NCBI GenBank assembly: GCA_017963165.1
Contig: JAGCTZ010000043.1
Coordinates: 1 to 29,779, forward strand
Direction of reading: 5' to 3'
From: Treponema sp.
GTDB taxonomy: Bacteria; Spirochaetota; Spirochaetia; Treponematales; Treponemataceae
DNA length: 29,779 bases
Notes under the pieces: model-generated
Database searches by the model: none
What the model saw: only the letters and a program-made list of their open reading frames with translations
Told to the model about the DNA's origin: nothing
Program-made: the position numbers and the translations under genes
Shown here: piece after piece, positions 1 to 6,723 of the stretch
How positions within the stretch are numbered: the stretch's first letter is position 1
Layout of the letters: each line of letters starts with the position of its first letter

Positions 1-619
1 CCACCGCTGCAATAACCGCCATCATTGTTAGTCCAGGCAAACTTAATGGCTCAAACAAATCTGCGATTGGGTTAGCTAAAAGGCATATCAACACCAGTGG
101 AAGAAGCTGCAAAGCAAGCATAAAGAAAATGCACTTTTCGTTGTTGTAAAATCTGGCAGAAAGCGGAAGCATAATCGAAACAGAAAGATACACGAGCAGG
201 AAAAAGACTATCACAAGATAAAAAAAGCGCGAATCATAACCTTTGCCAAGACAGACAAAACTGCCAACTATAACAATTAACAGAAAAACTGTATTTATAC
301 TTTCAAATAAAAGCGAAAGCTTAGCCGTATAAATTGATTTACTAAAGGGCAGTGTTTTTACTAAGCATGGCGATGTCCTGTTAAAAAACATTCTGCAGAA
401 AAATGAATAACAAACTGTCATCATAATAGTACTTGTACAAACAGGATAATACGGAAACGTATTTTCATACTGGCACAATCTTTTAAGACATACCAGTAAA
501 AAACAGGCCGCATCCAATAGAAAAATTATTGCAATAAAAGAATTCAGTCTGGCATTATTTCCTGAATCCAGCATGATTTTCCACGCTGTCATTTCTTTTT
601 TCATATCTGGCTGTTTCAT
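1..619 (-). CDS. ABC transporter membrane protein, partial (3' end beyond the window)
   Basis: The reading frame is open from an ATG at 619 to the left edge, about 206 codons, so the C-terminus is missing. The translation starts MKQPDMKKEMTAWKIMLDSG and then consists of hydrophobic stretches typical of a polytopic ABC permease, for example around FIAIIFLLDAACFLLV and FFYLVIVFFLLVYLSV. The start overlaps the stop of the upstream membrane protein in an ATGA arrangement, and a strong GAGGAGGGC ribosome site lies just before it, so the two genes are probably translationally coupled. It is the fourth gene of the GntR-ATPase-permease operon. No substrate can be deduced; its role as the second permease is inferred from position and hydrophobicity. 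Confidence 0.8.
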   Translation of the reverse strand, partial: MKQPDMKKEMTAWKIMLDSGNNARLNSFIAIIFLLDAACFLLVCLKRLCQYENTFPYYPVCTSTIMMTVCYSFFCRMFFNRTSPCLVKTLPFSKSIYTAKLSLLFESINTVFLLIVIVGSFVCLGKGYDSRFFYLVIVFFLLVYLSVSIMLPLSARFYNNEKCIFFMLALQLLPLVLICLLANPIADLFEPLSLPGLTMMAVIAAV

Positions 620-1305
620 TTTTTGCCCTCCTCTGAATCATAAGCGGCTTTCATAATTTTGAGCCAGCGATGATTTGAAAGGAACATAAGACCAGGAATT
701 GCAAAAGCAAGACAGATTACAAGGTACAGGCTGTTTGCACACATAATAAAAATGTTCAAAGCATTATGAATAATCATGAGAAACGCACCTTTGAAAAAAA
801 GCGCCGGCATCATTTTACATGGCAAAGCAAAAGGTAAAAGCGCAAACACAAAAAGAATACATTCTTCATCAGCAATAAAAAGCAGAAGTGTCTGGGGCGA
901 AAGTTTGCCGATCATCAAGAAGTGTAACAGATAAACTAATGCAATAAACAAAACAGCAAACGAGCAATACACAATGTACGAAAAAAGATAGAATGATTTA
1001 TATGTATTGAATCTGTCTTTCACAGTCAAAAGGTAGCAGTCCATTTTTCTAAGAGTCAGCAATTTGCTTCCGAATGTAACTGGAATAAACAAAAAGCCAA
1101 CGCCAATTCCACTTGCAAACAGCGCTGATTTTGTTGTCCAGAATGACTGCTCAAGCGTAAGCGCATCCACACTGGAGTTGATTCCAGACACACTTACGCG
1201 AAAAACAATGAGCAACGCAACAAGCCAGATTAATCCGATTGCAATTGGAAACAGAATGCTTTTGCCCGTAATGATTTTGTAATTGTTTATAAAATTATTT
1301 TTCAT
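616..1305 (-). CDS. ABC transporter membrane protein
   Basis: This is a hydrophobic protein of 229 residues with about six predicted membrane segments, for example ILFPIAIGLIWLVALLIVF near the N-terminus and a large hydrophobic C-terminal half. It directly follows the ATPase gene and precedes a second membrane protein, as expected for a YtrB/YtrC-like exporter or antibiotic-stress ABC operon. I chose the ATG at 1305 because a GGGGGCG sequence lies five bases upstream. A GTG at 1332 and an ATG at 1323 are in frame but would overlap the ATPase stop or have poorer ribosome sites. The last four bases overlap the next gene (ATGA). No close family name is claimed; membrane subunits of this class are poorly conserved in sequence. 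Confidence 0.78.
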   Translation of the reverse strand: MKNNFINNYKIITGKSILFPIAIGLIWLVALLIVFRVSVSGINSSVDALTLEQSFWTTKSALFASGIGVGFLFIPVTFGSKLLTLRKMDCYLLTVKDRFNTYKSFYLFSYIVYCSFAVLFIALVYLLHFLMIGKLSPQTLLLFIADEECILFVFALLPFALPCKMMPALFFKGAFLMIIHNALNIFIMCANSLYLVICLAFAIPGLMFLSNHRWLKIMKAAYDSEEGKK

Positions 1306-1324
1306 AATCGCGCCCCCAGTCATT

Positions 1325-2239
1325 CTATTCACCGCTTCGCAAAATCAAAACTGTAAGCTGCTGCAAGGTTGGAACTTCTACTGCAAAATGGTCATCAAAT
1401 TTATCTGCATTTTCTGTAAGGCAAAGACCTTCTACAGTCTCTTCTCCACCAGTTTCATCATCAAAATAATAATGTGGCATGAGCGGTATAAACTGTTCTG
1501 AAAAAGCACGTGGCCCGTGAACATAACGATACTGCTCGCGTAAATCTTCTACAAAGCCCTGGGCTAAAACGCGGCCATGTGCAAGGAACACAACATAATC
1601 AACAACGCTTTCCATGTCGGCAATGTTGTGAGTAGAAAAAAGAATGCTTGTTTCACCGTTGCCGTTGTTTATATATTCGCGGAACTTTGAATTAAGAACG
1701 TCGCGGATTACAGGATCAAGAGCAGCATCAGGTTCATCAAGAATCATAAGCTTTGTGCTGCGTGCCAGAACAGATGCAATTACAAGGCGAGCCCTGTTAC
1801 CGTCTGAATATTCTGAAAGCTTTTTAGGTTTTGCTGCATCAAACTCGTAGCTCAAACCAAAGTCGCGGCAAATGCGTTCAAACTTTTCCATAGAAAAATT
1901 ATCAAAAGCAAGCGGCAAAGATTTCTTTACATTTTTAATTGTCCAGCTGATTGGAAAATATCTGTTTGCGGCACACCAGGCTACTTCGTTTCTTGGCTCA
2001 CCGTTATGCTGATCAAGGTCTGTGTATTTTCCAAGCCAGGTAATTTTTTTGCGGCTACTTGTAATTCCTCCAAGAGCATCAAGCAGAGTTGTTTTTCCGG
2101 CACCATTTTCACCGATGATTGCAGTTGTAAAGCCCTGTGGGATTTCAAGATTCATAGGGCCCAGATCAAAGCCATCAAAGTGTTTTTCGTATCCGTCAAT
2201 TTTTACTGCGGGTTGTATTATAAGTCCGTTTCGTTCCAT
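1325..2239 (-). CDS. ABC transporter ATP-binding protein (YtrB-like)
   Basis: This 304-residue protein has a complete nucleotide-binding domain. Walker A is GENGAGKTT (residues about 43-51), the signature is a degenerate SDGNRAR instead of LSGGQ, Walker B is LMILDEPDAALDP, and the switch histidine is in FSTHN. The last 75 residues lie outside the ATPase core. The start ATG at 2239 has AAGGAG eight bases upstream. It lies between a YtrA-type GntR repressor and two membrane proteins. That is the layout of the Firmicute YtrABC family, which responds to cell-wall antibiotics (known for Bacillus; inferred here). The 80-bp gap before it contains a dispersed GC-rich repeat that does not interrupt the operon. 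Confidence 0.93.
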   Translation of the reverse strand: MERNGLIIQPAVKIDGYEKHFDGFDLGPMNLEIPQGFTTAIIGENGAGKTTLLDALGGITSSRKKITWLGKYTDLDQHNGEPRNEVAWCAANRYFPISWTIKNVKKSLPLAFDNFSMEKFERICRDFGLSYEFDAAKPKKLSEYSDGNRARLVIASVLARSTKLMILDEPDAALDPVIRDVLNSKFREYINNGNGETSILFSTHNIADMESVVDYVVFLAHGRVLAQGFVEDLREQYRYVHGPRAFSEQFIPLMPHYYFDDETGGEETVEGLCLTENADKFDDHFAVEVPTLQQLTVLILRSGE

Positions 2240-2275
2240 TTTATAATCTCCTTGTAAGCAATTTAGCGGGTTGTT

Positions 2276-2308
2276 CCCTTCGACCCCTTCAACAGGCTCG
2301 GGGACCCC
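2276..2308. repeat. Dispersed CCTTCGACAGGCTCAGGG-type repeat, variant copy
   Basis: The copy contains CCCTTCGACCCCTTCAACAG followed by GCTCGGGGACCCC. It belongs to the same family as the copies at 6042-6064 and 16696-16721 and the fragment at 10629-10640. It sits inside the operon between the regulator and the ATPase gene. It can fold into a short hairpin and may modulate readthrough, but no function is shown. Confidence 0.7.
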
Positions 2309-2319
2309 AAGCTGGTACT

Positions 2320-2691
2320 TTATTCTCCTGTTTGTAAAAGTGTTGCTAACATTTCTTTTAATTCATCATCTGAGATGCCAGCGACCTTTGCTGAGTTAAT
2401 TGCATTTTGTAATTCCGTTTCTATAAGTCTAAGATGCTGCTCACGTACAAGTTCAAGATTCTGCGGATTTACAAAATATCCTTTTCCCTGAACTGCCGTT
2501 ACGAGGCCTTCTTCTGCAAGGATCTCGTACGCCTTCATTGTTGTAATAACACTGATTTTAAGCTCCTGCGCCAATTCACGAATTGATGGCAAAAAGCTTT
2601 GCGGCGGCATTTTTCCCGAAAGAATCTGCTCGCGGTATTGCGATGCAATCTGTTTGTAAATTGGCTCACTTGAATTCTGAAGTATTTTCAC
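2320..2691 (-). CDS. GntR-family transcriptional regulator, YtrA subfamily
   Basis: This 123-residue protein has a winged helix-turn-helix (residues about 8-78). The GntR hallmark segments are SEPIYKQIASQYREQILSG, LPSIRELAQEL and EGLVTAVQGKGYFV. Only a short C-terminal tail of about 45 residues follows, the usual size for the YtrA subfamily, which lacks a large ligand-binding domain. The start is a GTG at 2691 preceded by GGAGGT four bases away. It is the first gene of the operon with the ABC ATPase and two membrane proteins, and such regulators normally repress their own operon. A palindrome over the -10 box at 2735-2749 fits autorepression. The family assignment is strong; the inducing signal is unknown. 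Confidence 0.93.
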   Translation of the reverse strand: MKILQNSSEPIYKQIASQYREQILSGKMPPQSFLPSIRELAQELKISVITTMKAYEILAEEGLVTAVQGKGYFVNPQNLELVREQHLRLIETELQNAINSAKVAGISDDELKEMLATLLQTGE

Positions 2692-2734
2692 GTGACCTCC
2701 TGTGTGTTACATTTGGTTTACCATCTGTATATAT

Positions 2735-2766
2735 CTGTTTATATAACAGTATAACAGTTAAGTCAA
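2735..2766 (-). promoter_or_regulatory. Promoter and operator of the gntR-ABC operon
   Basis: On the minus strand TTGACT (2766-2761), a 17-bp spacer and TATAAA (2743-2738) form a near-consensus sigma-70-type promoter. A palindrome, CTGTT-ATATA-AACAG, at 2735-2749 covers the -10 box and is a plausible site for the YtrA-type repressor encoded just downstream. The leader to the GTG start is about 40 nt. The operator role is inferred from position and symmetry. Confidence 0.72.
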
Positions 2767-2804
2767 GCATTTTTTTGTAAATTACGTATAAATTTACAGG
2801 AAAT

Positions 2805-2813
2805 CCCCCCCCC
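2805..2813. repeat. Homopolymer tract, C9 (G9 on the minus strand)
   Basis: There are nine consecutive C on the plus strand. The tract lies about 40 bp upstream of the -35 box of the gntR-ABC operon promoter, between that promoter and the inverted-repeat array. Such tracts are prone to slipped-strand length change. Confidence 0.85.
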
Positions 2814-2839
2814 TCCAGAATAAATATGTTAAACAAGAG

Positions 2840-3176
2840 TTCCCAGATTAAACTGAGAATTTGTATTGTTAGGCCGGGAATAAAACAACAAGATACATTC
2901 AAATTCCCGACTTAACTAGGAATATGTATTTTTATATCGGGAAACTAAAAAACATGCTTCTTCAAAATTCCCGACTTAACTATGATTTTTCGTCGTTAAG
3001 TCGGGATTTTTTTCCATTTTCAACTCTTTATTATGTACTTTAAATAAAATTAAACTGGAAAATTCTTTATTTTTCCCGACTAAATAAGGATTTTTTACGG
3101 TTAAGTCGGAAAAACTCCTTCTCCGGAAAAAAAATCCTCCCGACTTAACAGCCGTTTTTATCTGTTAAGTCGGGAA
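2840..3176. repeat. Array of five inverted-repeat units, 64-bp period (array 1)
   Basis: Each unit is about 40 bp: TTCCCGACTTAAC, an interior of about 14 nt that differs between units, then GTTAAGTCGGGAA. The left-arm CCC starts at 2842, 2906, 2970, 3075 and 3139. The right-arm GG starts at 2876, 2939, 3003, 3108 and 3172. Arm-to-arm distance is 33-34 in all units and the unit period is 64 bp, except one step of 105. Unit 1 (ttcccagattaaac / gttaggccgggaa), the right arm of unit 2 and the left arm of unit 4 are degenerate. Units 3 and 5 form nearly perfect hairpins. Together with the C9 tract and the operon promoter, the array accounts for the 517-bp gap between 2692 and 3208; no gene is supported in it. 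Confidence 0.9.
3127..3174 (-). terminator. Probable intrinsic terminator of the HTH-OPRT gene
   Basis: Read on the minus strand, the last array unit forms a perfect 13-bp stem (CCCGACTTAACAG / CTGTTAAGTCGGG, loop 10 nt). It is followed four bases later by eight T. It starts 35 bp after the stop codon of the gene ending at 3209. The array unit therefore probably doubles as its terminator. Confidence 0.6.
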
Positions 3177-3208
3177 CAGCCCAATTTTTCCACCCATCAA
3201 TCTCTAGA

Positions 3209-3979
3209 CTACACAATTCCGCGCTTTATCGCATCAGAAATATCATCTCCACTGATTATTGTAAGAGTCTGTGCACCATAGTTTTCTTTCATAAATATGG
3301 CTCCATCACCTCTGTCGACAATTACCGCAAGAGCAACAATCTTGACATCTGCAATTTCACGAAGTTTTTCTATTCTACCTGCAACTGTTGTTCCGCTGTT
3401 GATTAAGTCGTCTATTATCACAATGCGCTCACCATCCTGCAGAGTGTGGCCGCAGATTGTTCTTCCGCGCTTGTCGGGAATTTTTCTGTCGCTACAATAG
3501 TTTACGGTAAGCCCATATTTATTTGCAAGCACAGTTGCTGTAGCCGCCGCAAAGCTTATTCCGTGGTAAGCCATTCCAACAATGCAATCAAATTCAAGGT
3601 GTGCTTCCATAATCAGGTCGGCAAAGAACTCGCCCAGCTTGGCAAGATGAATACTGGTAGTAAAGTTTTCTGTATCGACATAGTAATCAGACTCCTCCCC
3701 TTTAATATTAAACTTACCGCGCTTTAAGACACCTGCTGCAGCCATGAGCTTTATAAACCGCTCTTTGTTTGTATATGCCGCAAGTTTAAAGCCCATGAGT
3801 TCGTCAATTGTCACCTCAAAGTAATTTGCCAGAATCGGAAGCATTTCCAAGTCGGGCGATCCACCGTTTTCCCATTTGCTTACTGCCTGGTACGAAACAT
3901 TTACTGCTTCTGCCAGTTCTTCCTGAGTAACTCCTTTGGCACTTCTTAATTTTTTAATTGTTGCGCCGATTTTGTTCAT
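3209..3979 (-). CDS. XRE helix-turn-helix protein fused to an orotate phosphoribosyltransferase-like domain
   Basis: This is a 256-residue protein. Residues 4-62 are a Cro/cI-type helix-turn-helix (TQEELAEAVNVSYQAVSKWE). Residues about 80-256 match the orotate phosphoribosyltransferase fold, with GKFNIKGEESDYYVD near 88-102 and the PRPP loop IVIIDDLINSGTT at 186-198. The flexible-loop segment SDRKIPDKRG differs from the catalytic RKEAKDHG pattern: the His position is Arg and one Lys is Asp. Activity is therefore uncertain and the domain may act as a nucleotide or PRPP sensor, as in PurR of Bacillus, which has a different DNA-binding domain. The start ATG at 3979 has AGAGG eight bases upstream. 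It is transcribed alone, from the promoter at 4026-4054, and ends in the repeat array. The domain calls are strong; the regulatory role is inference. Confidence 0.9.
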   Translation of the reverse strand: MNKIGATIKKLRSAKGVTQEELAEAVNVSYQAVSKWENGGSPDLEMLPILANYFEVTIDELMGFKLAAYTNKERFIKLMAAAGVLKRGKFNIKGEESDYYVDTENFTTSIHLAKLGEFFADLIMEAHLEFDCIVGMAYHGISFAAATATVLANKYGLTVNYCSDRKIPDKRGRTICGHTLQDGERIVIIDDLINSGTTVAGRIEKLREIADVKIVALAVIVDRGDGAIFMKENYGAQTLTIISGDDISDAIKRGIV

Positions 3980-4004
3980 TTTTCATACCTCTTTTATTGT
4001 TTTT

Positions 4005-4014
4005 CCTTGCAAGG
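4005..4014. promoter_or_regulatory. Palindrome CCTTGCAAGG in the HTH-OPRT leader
   Basis: This is a perfect 10-bp palindrome a few bases downstream of the predicted transcription start (about 4019) of the HTH-OPRT gene. It is a candidate autoregulatory operator. It is short, so chance occurrence is possible. Confidence 0.35.
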
Positions 4015-4025
4015 AGGTTACACTC

Positions 4026-4054
4026 ATCATATTGCCAAACCACTCGGGTGACAA
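4026..4054 (-). promoter_or_regulatory. Promoter of the HTH-OPRT gene
   Basis: On the minus strand TTGTCA (4054-4049), a 17-bp spacer and TATGAT (4031-4026) match the sigma-70-type consensus in five of six bases each. The start codon lies about 47 bp beyond the -10 box, with a normal ribosome site. Confidence 0.72.
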
Positions 4055-4073
4055 TCGACGCGTTTTTTAGTTT

Positions 4074-4094
4074 TACTCAATCATTGGTTGAGTA
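4074..4094. promoter_or_regulatory. Inverted repeat TACTCAA-N7-TTGAGTA between divergent genes
   Basis: Perfect 7-bp arms are separated by 7 bp, about 20 bp upstream of the HTH-OPRT -35 box and about 65 bp upstream of the folE2 -10 box. It could be an operator shared by the two divergent promoters. The binding protein is unknown. Confidence 0.4.
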
Positions 4095-4159
4095 GTATTT
4101 TACACCAAGTTAGGCTTTTTGTCGAAGGACCCCTACTATATCAATTCCCATATTTATTC

Positions 4160-4165
4160 TATAAT
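4160..4165 (+). promoter_or_regulatory. -10 box of folE2, leaderless arrangement
   Basis: A perfect TATAAT ends six bases before the ATG at 4172, and no ribosome site precedes the ATG. No good -35 is seen at 16-18 bp. The transcript is predicted to start at or next to the A of the start codon. Confidence 0.6.
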
Positions 4166-4171
4166 ACCCCC

Positions 4172-4939
4172 ATGCGCGATATACAAAATGAAACAGACAC
4201 AAGAAAAATACCGCTCCAGAAAGTTGGTGTAAAGGGCGTCCGTTACCCGGTAACAGTCCTGGACAAAAATCATAAACAGCAGCAGACAACTGCCACCGTA
4301 GATCTTTTTGTAAACCTGCCGCACAATTTCAAGGGAACACACATGTCGCGCTTTATTGAAGTGTTCCATAAATATCACGAAGACGTTACGATGCAGCACT
4401 TCTTAGATATGCTTGAAGAAATGCGAAAAAAACTGGACGCTGCACAGGCATTTGGAACTGTAAGCTTTCCTTATTTTATTGAGAAAAAGGCTCCGGTTTC
4501 GCAGGCCGCCGGAATAATGGAATACAACTGTTCTTTTGAAGGCACTGTGAGCGCAGAAGAACGCAAGTTTTACATTACTATAGAAGTCCCAATTACAACT
4601 CTGTGCCCGTGTTCAAAGGCCATCAGTGAATATGGCGCCCACAATCAGCGTGGAACTGTAAAAGTAAAACTCCTCTACTCTGAGTTTTTCTGGATTGAAG
4701 ATATAATTGAACTTATAGAAAAATGTGCTTCCAGCCCGCTCTACTCCCTGCTCAAACGTCAGGACGAAAAATACGTAACCGAGCATGCCTATGACAATCC
4801 ACGCTTTGTAGAAGATGTTGTCCGCGAAGTTTATACTGCCTTAAGCAAACACAACTTTAAATGGTTCAGTGTTGAAGCAGAGAATGAAGAGAGTATACAT
4901 TTTCATAATGCGTATGCGTATACAGAATATAGCGATTAG
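4172..4939 (+). CDS. folE2: GTP cyclohydrolase IB (FolE2/MptA family)
   Basis: This 255-residue protein converts GTP to 7,8-dihydroneopterin triphosphate, the first step of folate (and queuosine) synthesis, using a metal other than obligate zinc. Family marks are FKGTHMSRF (53-61) and TTLCPCSKAISEYGAHNQRG (142-161), which contains the active-site cysteine region (C145, C147). The frame stays open upstream to a possible start at 4088, but the conserved protein begins at the ATG at 4172, and a TATAAT lies inside the upstream extension, so the longer start is rejected. The stop codon TAG is the first part of a TTAGCTGTTAGC repeat. The gene converges on folD, another folate gene, across a repeat-filled gap. 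Confidence 0.93.
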   Translation: MRDIQNETDTRKIPLQKVGVKGVRYPVTVLDKNHKQQQTTATVDLFVNLPHNFKGTHMSRFIEVFHKYHEDVTMQHFLDMLEEMRKKLDAAQAFGTVSFPYFIEKKAPVSQAAGIMEYNCSFEGTVSAEERKFYITIEVPITTLCPCSKAISEYGAHNQRGTVKVKLLYSEFFWIEDIIELIEKCASSPLYSLLKRQDEKYVTEHAYDNPRFVEDVVREVYTALSKHNFKWFSVEAENEESIHFHNAYAYTEYSD

Positions 4940-4959
4940 CTGTTAGCTGTAAGCCGTTA
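4935..4959. repeat. TTAGCTGTTAGC heptad-type repeat, left copy
   Basis: It contains TTAGCTGTTAGCTGTAAGCC and includes the folE2 stop codon. It is in inverted orientation to 5061-5099, so the two copies bracket the GC-rich element between them. Confidence 0.75.
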
Positions 4960-5040
4960 GGGAGAAGTCTCCCCCTGGCTCCAAACCGCTGCGCGTTTTT
5001 CCGCCACCCCCTCTGCGGGCTCAATCGCCGCCCGCAACGC
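4960..5040 (-). repeat. GC-rich palindromic element, intergenic copy
   Basis: Read on the minus strand it shares an ordered series of blocks with the insertion inside rqcH (15731-15806): GGGGT-GCGGAA, CGCGCAGCGG, GGAGC-AGGGG and a final CTTC-CC arm. It is GC-rich compared with its surroundings, and it lies between two inverted TTAGCTGTTAGC repeats. Confidence 0.7.
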
Positions 5041-5060
5041 CTGCTCTTTTACAACGCCAT

Positions 5061-5099
5061 GTGCTAACAGCTAAATGCTAAAAGCTAACAGCTAACTAA
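5061..5099. repeat. TTAGCTGTTAGC heptad-type repeat, right copy
   Basis: It contains GCTAACAGCTAA, a shifted copy ATGCTAAAAGCTAACAGC, and runs into the 3' end of folD. The folD stop codon and its last residues (LVSC) are encoded by the repeat. Confidence 0.75.
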
Positions 5100-5957
5100 G
5101 GCGCTCTCCAGCGTATTCTGCATCAACATTGCAATTGTCATTGGACCAACGCCACCCGGAACCGGTGTAATAAACGAAGTTTTCTCTACTAAATCATCAA
5201 AATCACAATCACCGATTAAACGGAAGCCGGACTTTTTGCTTGCATCTGGGATTCTGTTTACACCAACATCAATTACGACAGCACCGTCGCGAACCATGTC
5301 GCCTGTTAAAGTATGTGGATGACCCGAAGCAACTACGATAATATCTGCCTGGCGTGTAATTTCTGCCATATTTTTTGTTCCTGTGTGGCACATTGTTACA
5401 GTACAGTTTACATCCTTGCGGGCAAGAAGAATGCTCACTGGCTTACCAACAATATTTGAGCGGCCAATTACTACAGCGTGCTTGCCAGAAGTTTCAATTC
5501 CCATTTTTTTGAGCAATACAATAATTCCGTGAGGTGTACATGGCAAAAAGCCCGGGCGGCCAATCATAAGGTTACCTACGCTAACAGGGTGGAAGCCGTC
5601 TACGTCCTTAGAAGGGTCAATTGCCATAATAACCTTATCTTCATCGATATGCTTTGGGAGTGGCAGCTGAACAAGGATTCCGTGAACAGACGAATCTGCA
5701 TTCAAAGATGCAATCAACTCCAATAGTTCGGTTTCGGAAGTTGTCTCCGGCAGTTGTATTGATCTGTCTGCCATGCCAACTTCGGCAAGCGCCTTACGTT
5801 TTCCCGTAACATACGAAACACTTGCAGGATTTTCCCCTACTAAAATAACTGCCAGACAAGGTATAATTCCCTTTTCCTTTAATTCTGCAACCTTTGCTGC
5901 AACATCTGCACGAACGTCGGCGGCAATCTGTTTTCCATCGATAATCACTGCACTCAT
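5085..5957 (-). CDS. folD: Bifunctional methylenetetrahydrofolate dehydrogenase / methenyltetrahydrofolate cyclohydrolase
   Basis: This complete 290-residue FolD interconverts 5,10-methylene-, 5,10-methenyl- and 10-formyl-tetrahydrofolate in the cytoplasm. Visible marks are the SYVTGKRKA segment with the catalytic Tyr and Lys, the signature [22 protein letters not shown], the nucleotide-binding signature [11 protein letters not shown] and the C-terminal [17 protein letters not shown]. The length is normal. The ATG at 5957 has AGAGGT eight bases upstream. The extreme C-terminus (LVSC and the stop) is encoded by a TTAGCTGTTAGC repeat, so the repeat has moved or created the stop. It converges on folE2, also a folate gene. 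Confidence 0.97.
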   Translation of the reverse strand: MSAVIIDGKQIAADVRADVAAKVAELKEKGIIPCLAVILVGENPASVSYVTGKRKALAEVGMADRSIQLPETTSETELLELIASLNADSSVHGILVQLPLPKHIDEDKVIMAIDPSKDVDGFHPVSVGNLMIGRPGFLPCTPHGIIVLLKKMGIETSGKHAVVIGRSNIVGKPVSILLARKDVNCTVTMCHTGTKNMAEITRQADIIVVASGHPHTLTGDMVRDGAVVIDVGVNRIPDASKKSGFRLIGDCDFDDLVEKTSFITPVPGGVGPMTIAMLMQNTLESALVSC

Positions 5958-5975
5958 ATATGTAACCTCTTCTAT

Positions 5976-5981
5976 ATTATA
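5976..5981 (-). promoter_or_regulatory. -10 box of folD
   Basis: TATAAT on the minus strand lies 18 bp before the folD ATG, with an AGAGGT ribosome site in between. No convincing -35 is seen. This is a conventional short leader, in contrast to the leaderless genes in the window. Confidence 0.5.
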
Positions 5982-6041
5982 GTCCTTTTATTGATAAACA
6001 GTCGGAAAAACTGTATTATTTACATAATTGCATCTCTTCGG

Positions 6042-6064
6042 CTCCTTCGACAAACTCAGGGACC
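6042..6064. repeat. Dispersed CCTTCGACAGGCTCAGGG-type repeat
   Basis: CTCCTTCGACAAACTCAGGG followed by ACC, in the gap between the divergent folD and the outer-membrane protein gene. It belongs to the same family as 2276-2308 and 16696-16721. Confidence 0.75.
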
Positions 6065-6111
6065 GCAGAAGCACACGTATTAAGATATTATAAAAACACA
6101 CTTGGGGCAAT

Positions 6112-6702
6112 ATGAAACGCTTTATTTCTTTATTAATGCTATTACTTTCATTTTCTGCTTTTCTTTTTGGTCAGGATTATGCAGATGAAGATGAAAATTC
6201 AACACTTGACGAAGTTTATGTATATGATTCAAACGGAGCCGGCGATCAGTTTTTAAAAATACAGCTTGGTCCTATTTTCCCGTTAAATTTTAAGAAGCAG
6301 TTAAAAACCGGTGGCGATGCTACTATCGGTTATTATAAATTCTTAAGTAAGAATTTTGCTGTTGGTGGGGAACTGACTGTAACCTACAACGTTACAATCG
6401 GCGAAAAGGTTCTTATTATGTTTCCGCTTACCTTTGGTGCAATGTTCCAGCCTTATATTGGCAGATTTGAATTCCCTCTTTATGCAGAAATAGGAATTGC
6501 AAATGAAACCTGGCAGAACATGGAAATATTCCCTACCCTTACAACAAGACTTTCGGCTGGTGCATATTATAGAATTACGGATGCAATTTCGATTGGTCTT
6601 TCAACAGATTTCTTATGGATTCCTCAATGGTTTAAGGATTCTTCTAAGAATTTTAATGGCCTTTTTGAAACAGCCACAATCGGATTACGATATCATTTCT
6701 AA
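6112..6702 (+). CDS. Predicted outer-membrane beta-barrel protein
   Basis: This 196-residue protein begins with a cleavable signal peptide (MKRFISLLMLLLSFSAFLFG, cleavage expected after FGQ). The mature part is rich in alternating hydrophobic segments and aromatic residues, such as FAVGGELTVTYNVTIG and FPLYAEIGIANETW. It ends in GLRYHF, and a terminal Phe is typical of proteins inserted by BamA. The size fits an eight-stranded barrel of the OmpW or OmpA-barrel type, though I cannot assign a named family. A GGGG sequence lies just before the ATG. A lipoprotein gene follows after 21 bp, suggesting an envelope operon that continues into rarA. Confidence 0.75.
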   Translation: MKRFISLLMLLLSFSAFLFGQDYADEDENSTLDEVYVYDSNGAGDQFLKIQLGPIFPLNFKKQLKTGGDATIGYYKFLSKNFAVGGELTVTYNVTIGEKVLIMFPLTFGAMFQPYIGRFEFPLYAEIGIANETWQNMEIFPTLTTRLSAGAYYRITDAISIGLSTDFLWIPQWFKDSSKNFNGLFETATIGLRYHF

Positions 6703-6723
6703 TTATAGAGCAAAAGGTAGTTT

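Noticed and set aside
2666..2902. A 78-residue open frame on the minus strand upstream of the GntR gene
   Set aside because: It spans the G9 tract and the promoter and operator of the GntR operon and has no ribosome site or family resemblance.
2968..3015. Plus-strand terminator formed by array unit 3
   Set aside because: The hairpin and T run are good, but no plus-strand gene lies upstream, so a terminator role has no context.
4088..4171. A longer folE2 beginning at 4088
   Set aside because: The extension contains the -10 box, has no ribosome site and is not part of the FolE2 family alignment as I know it.
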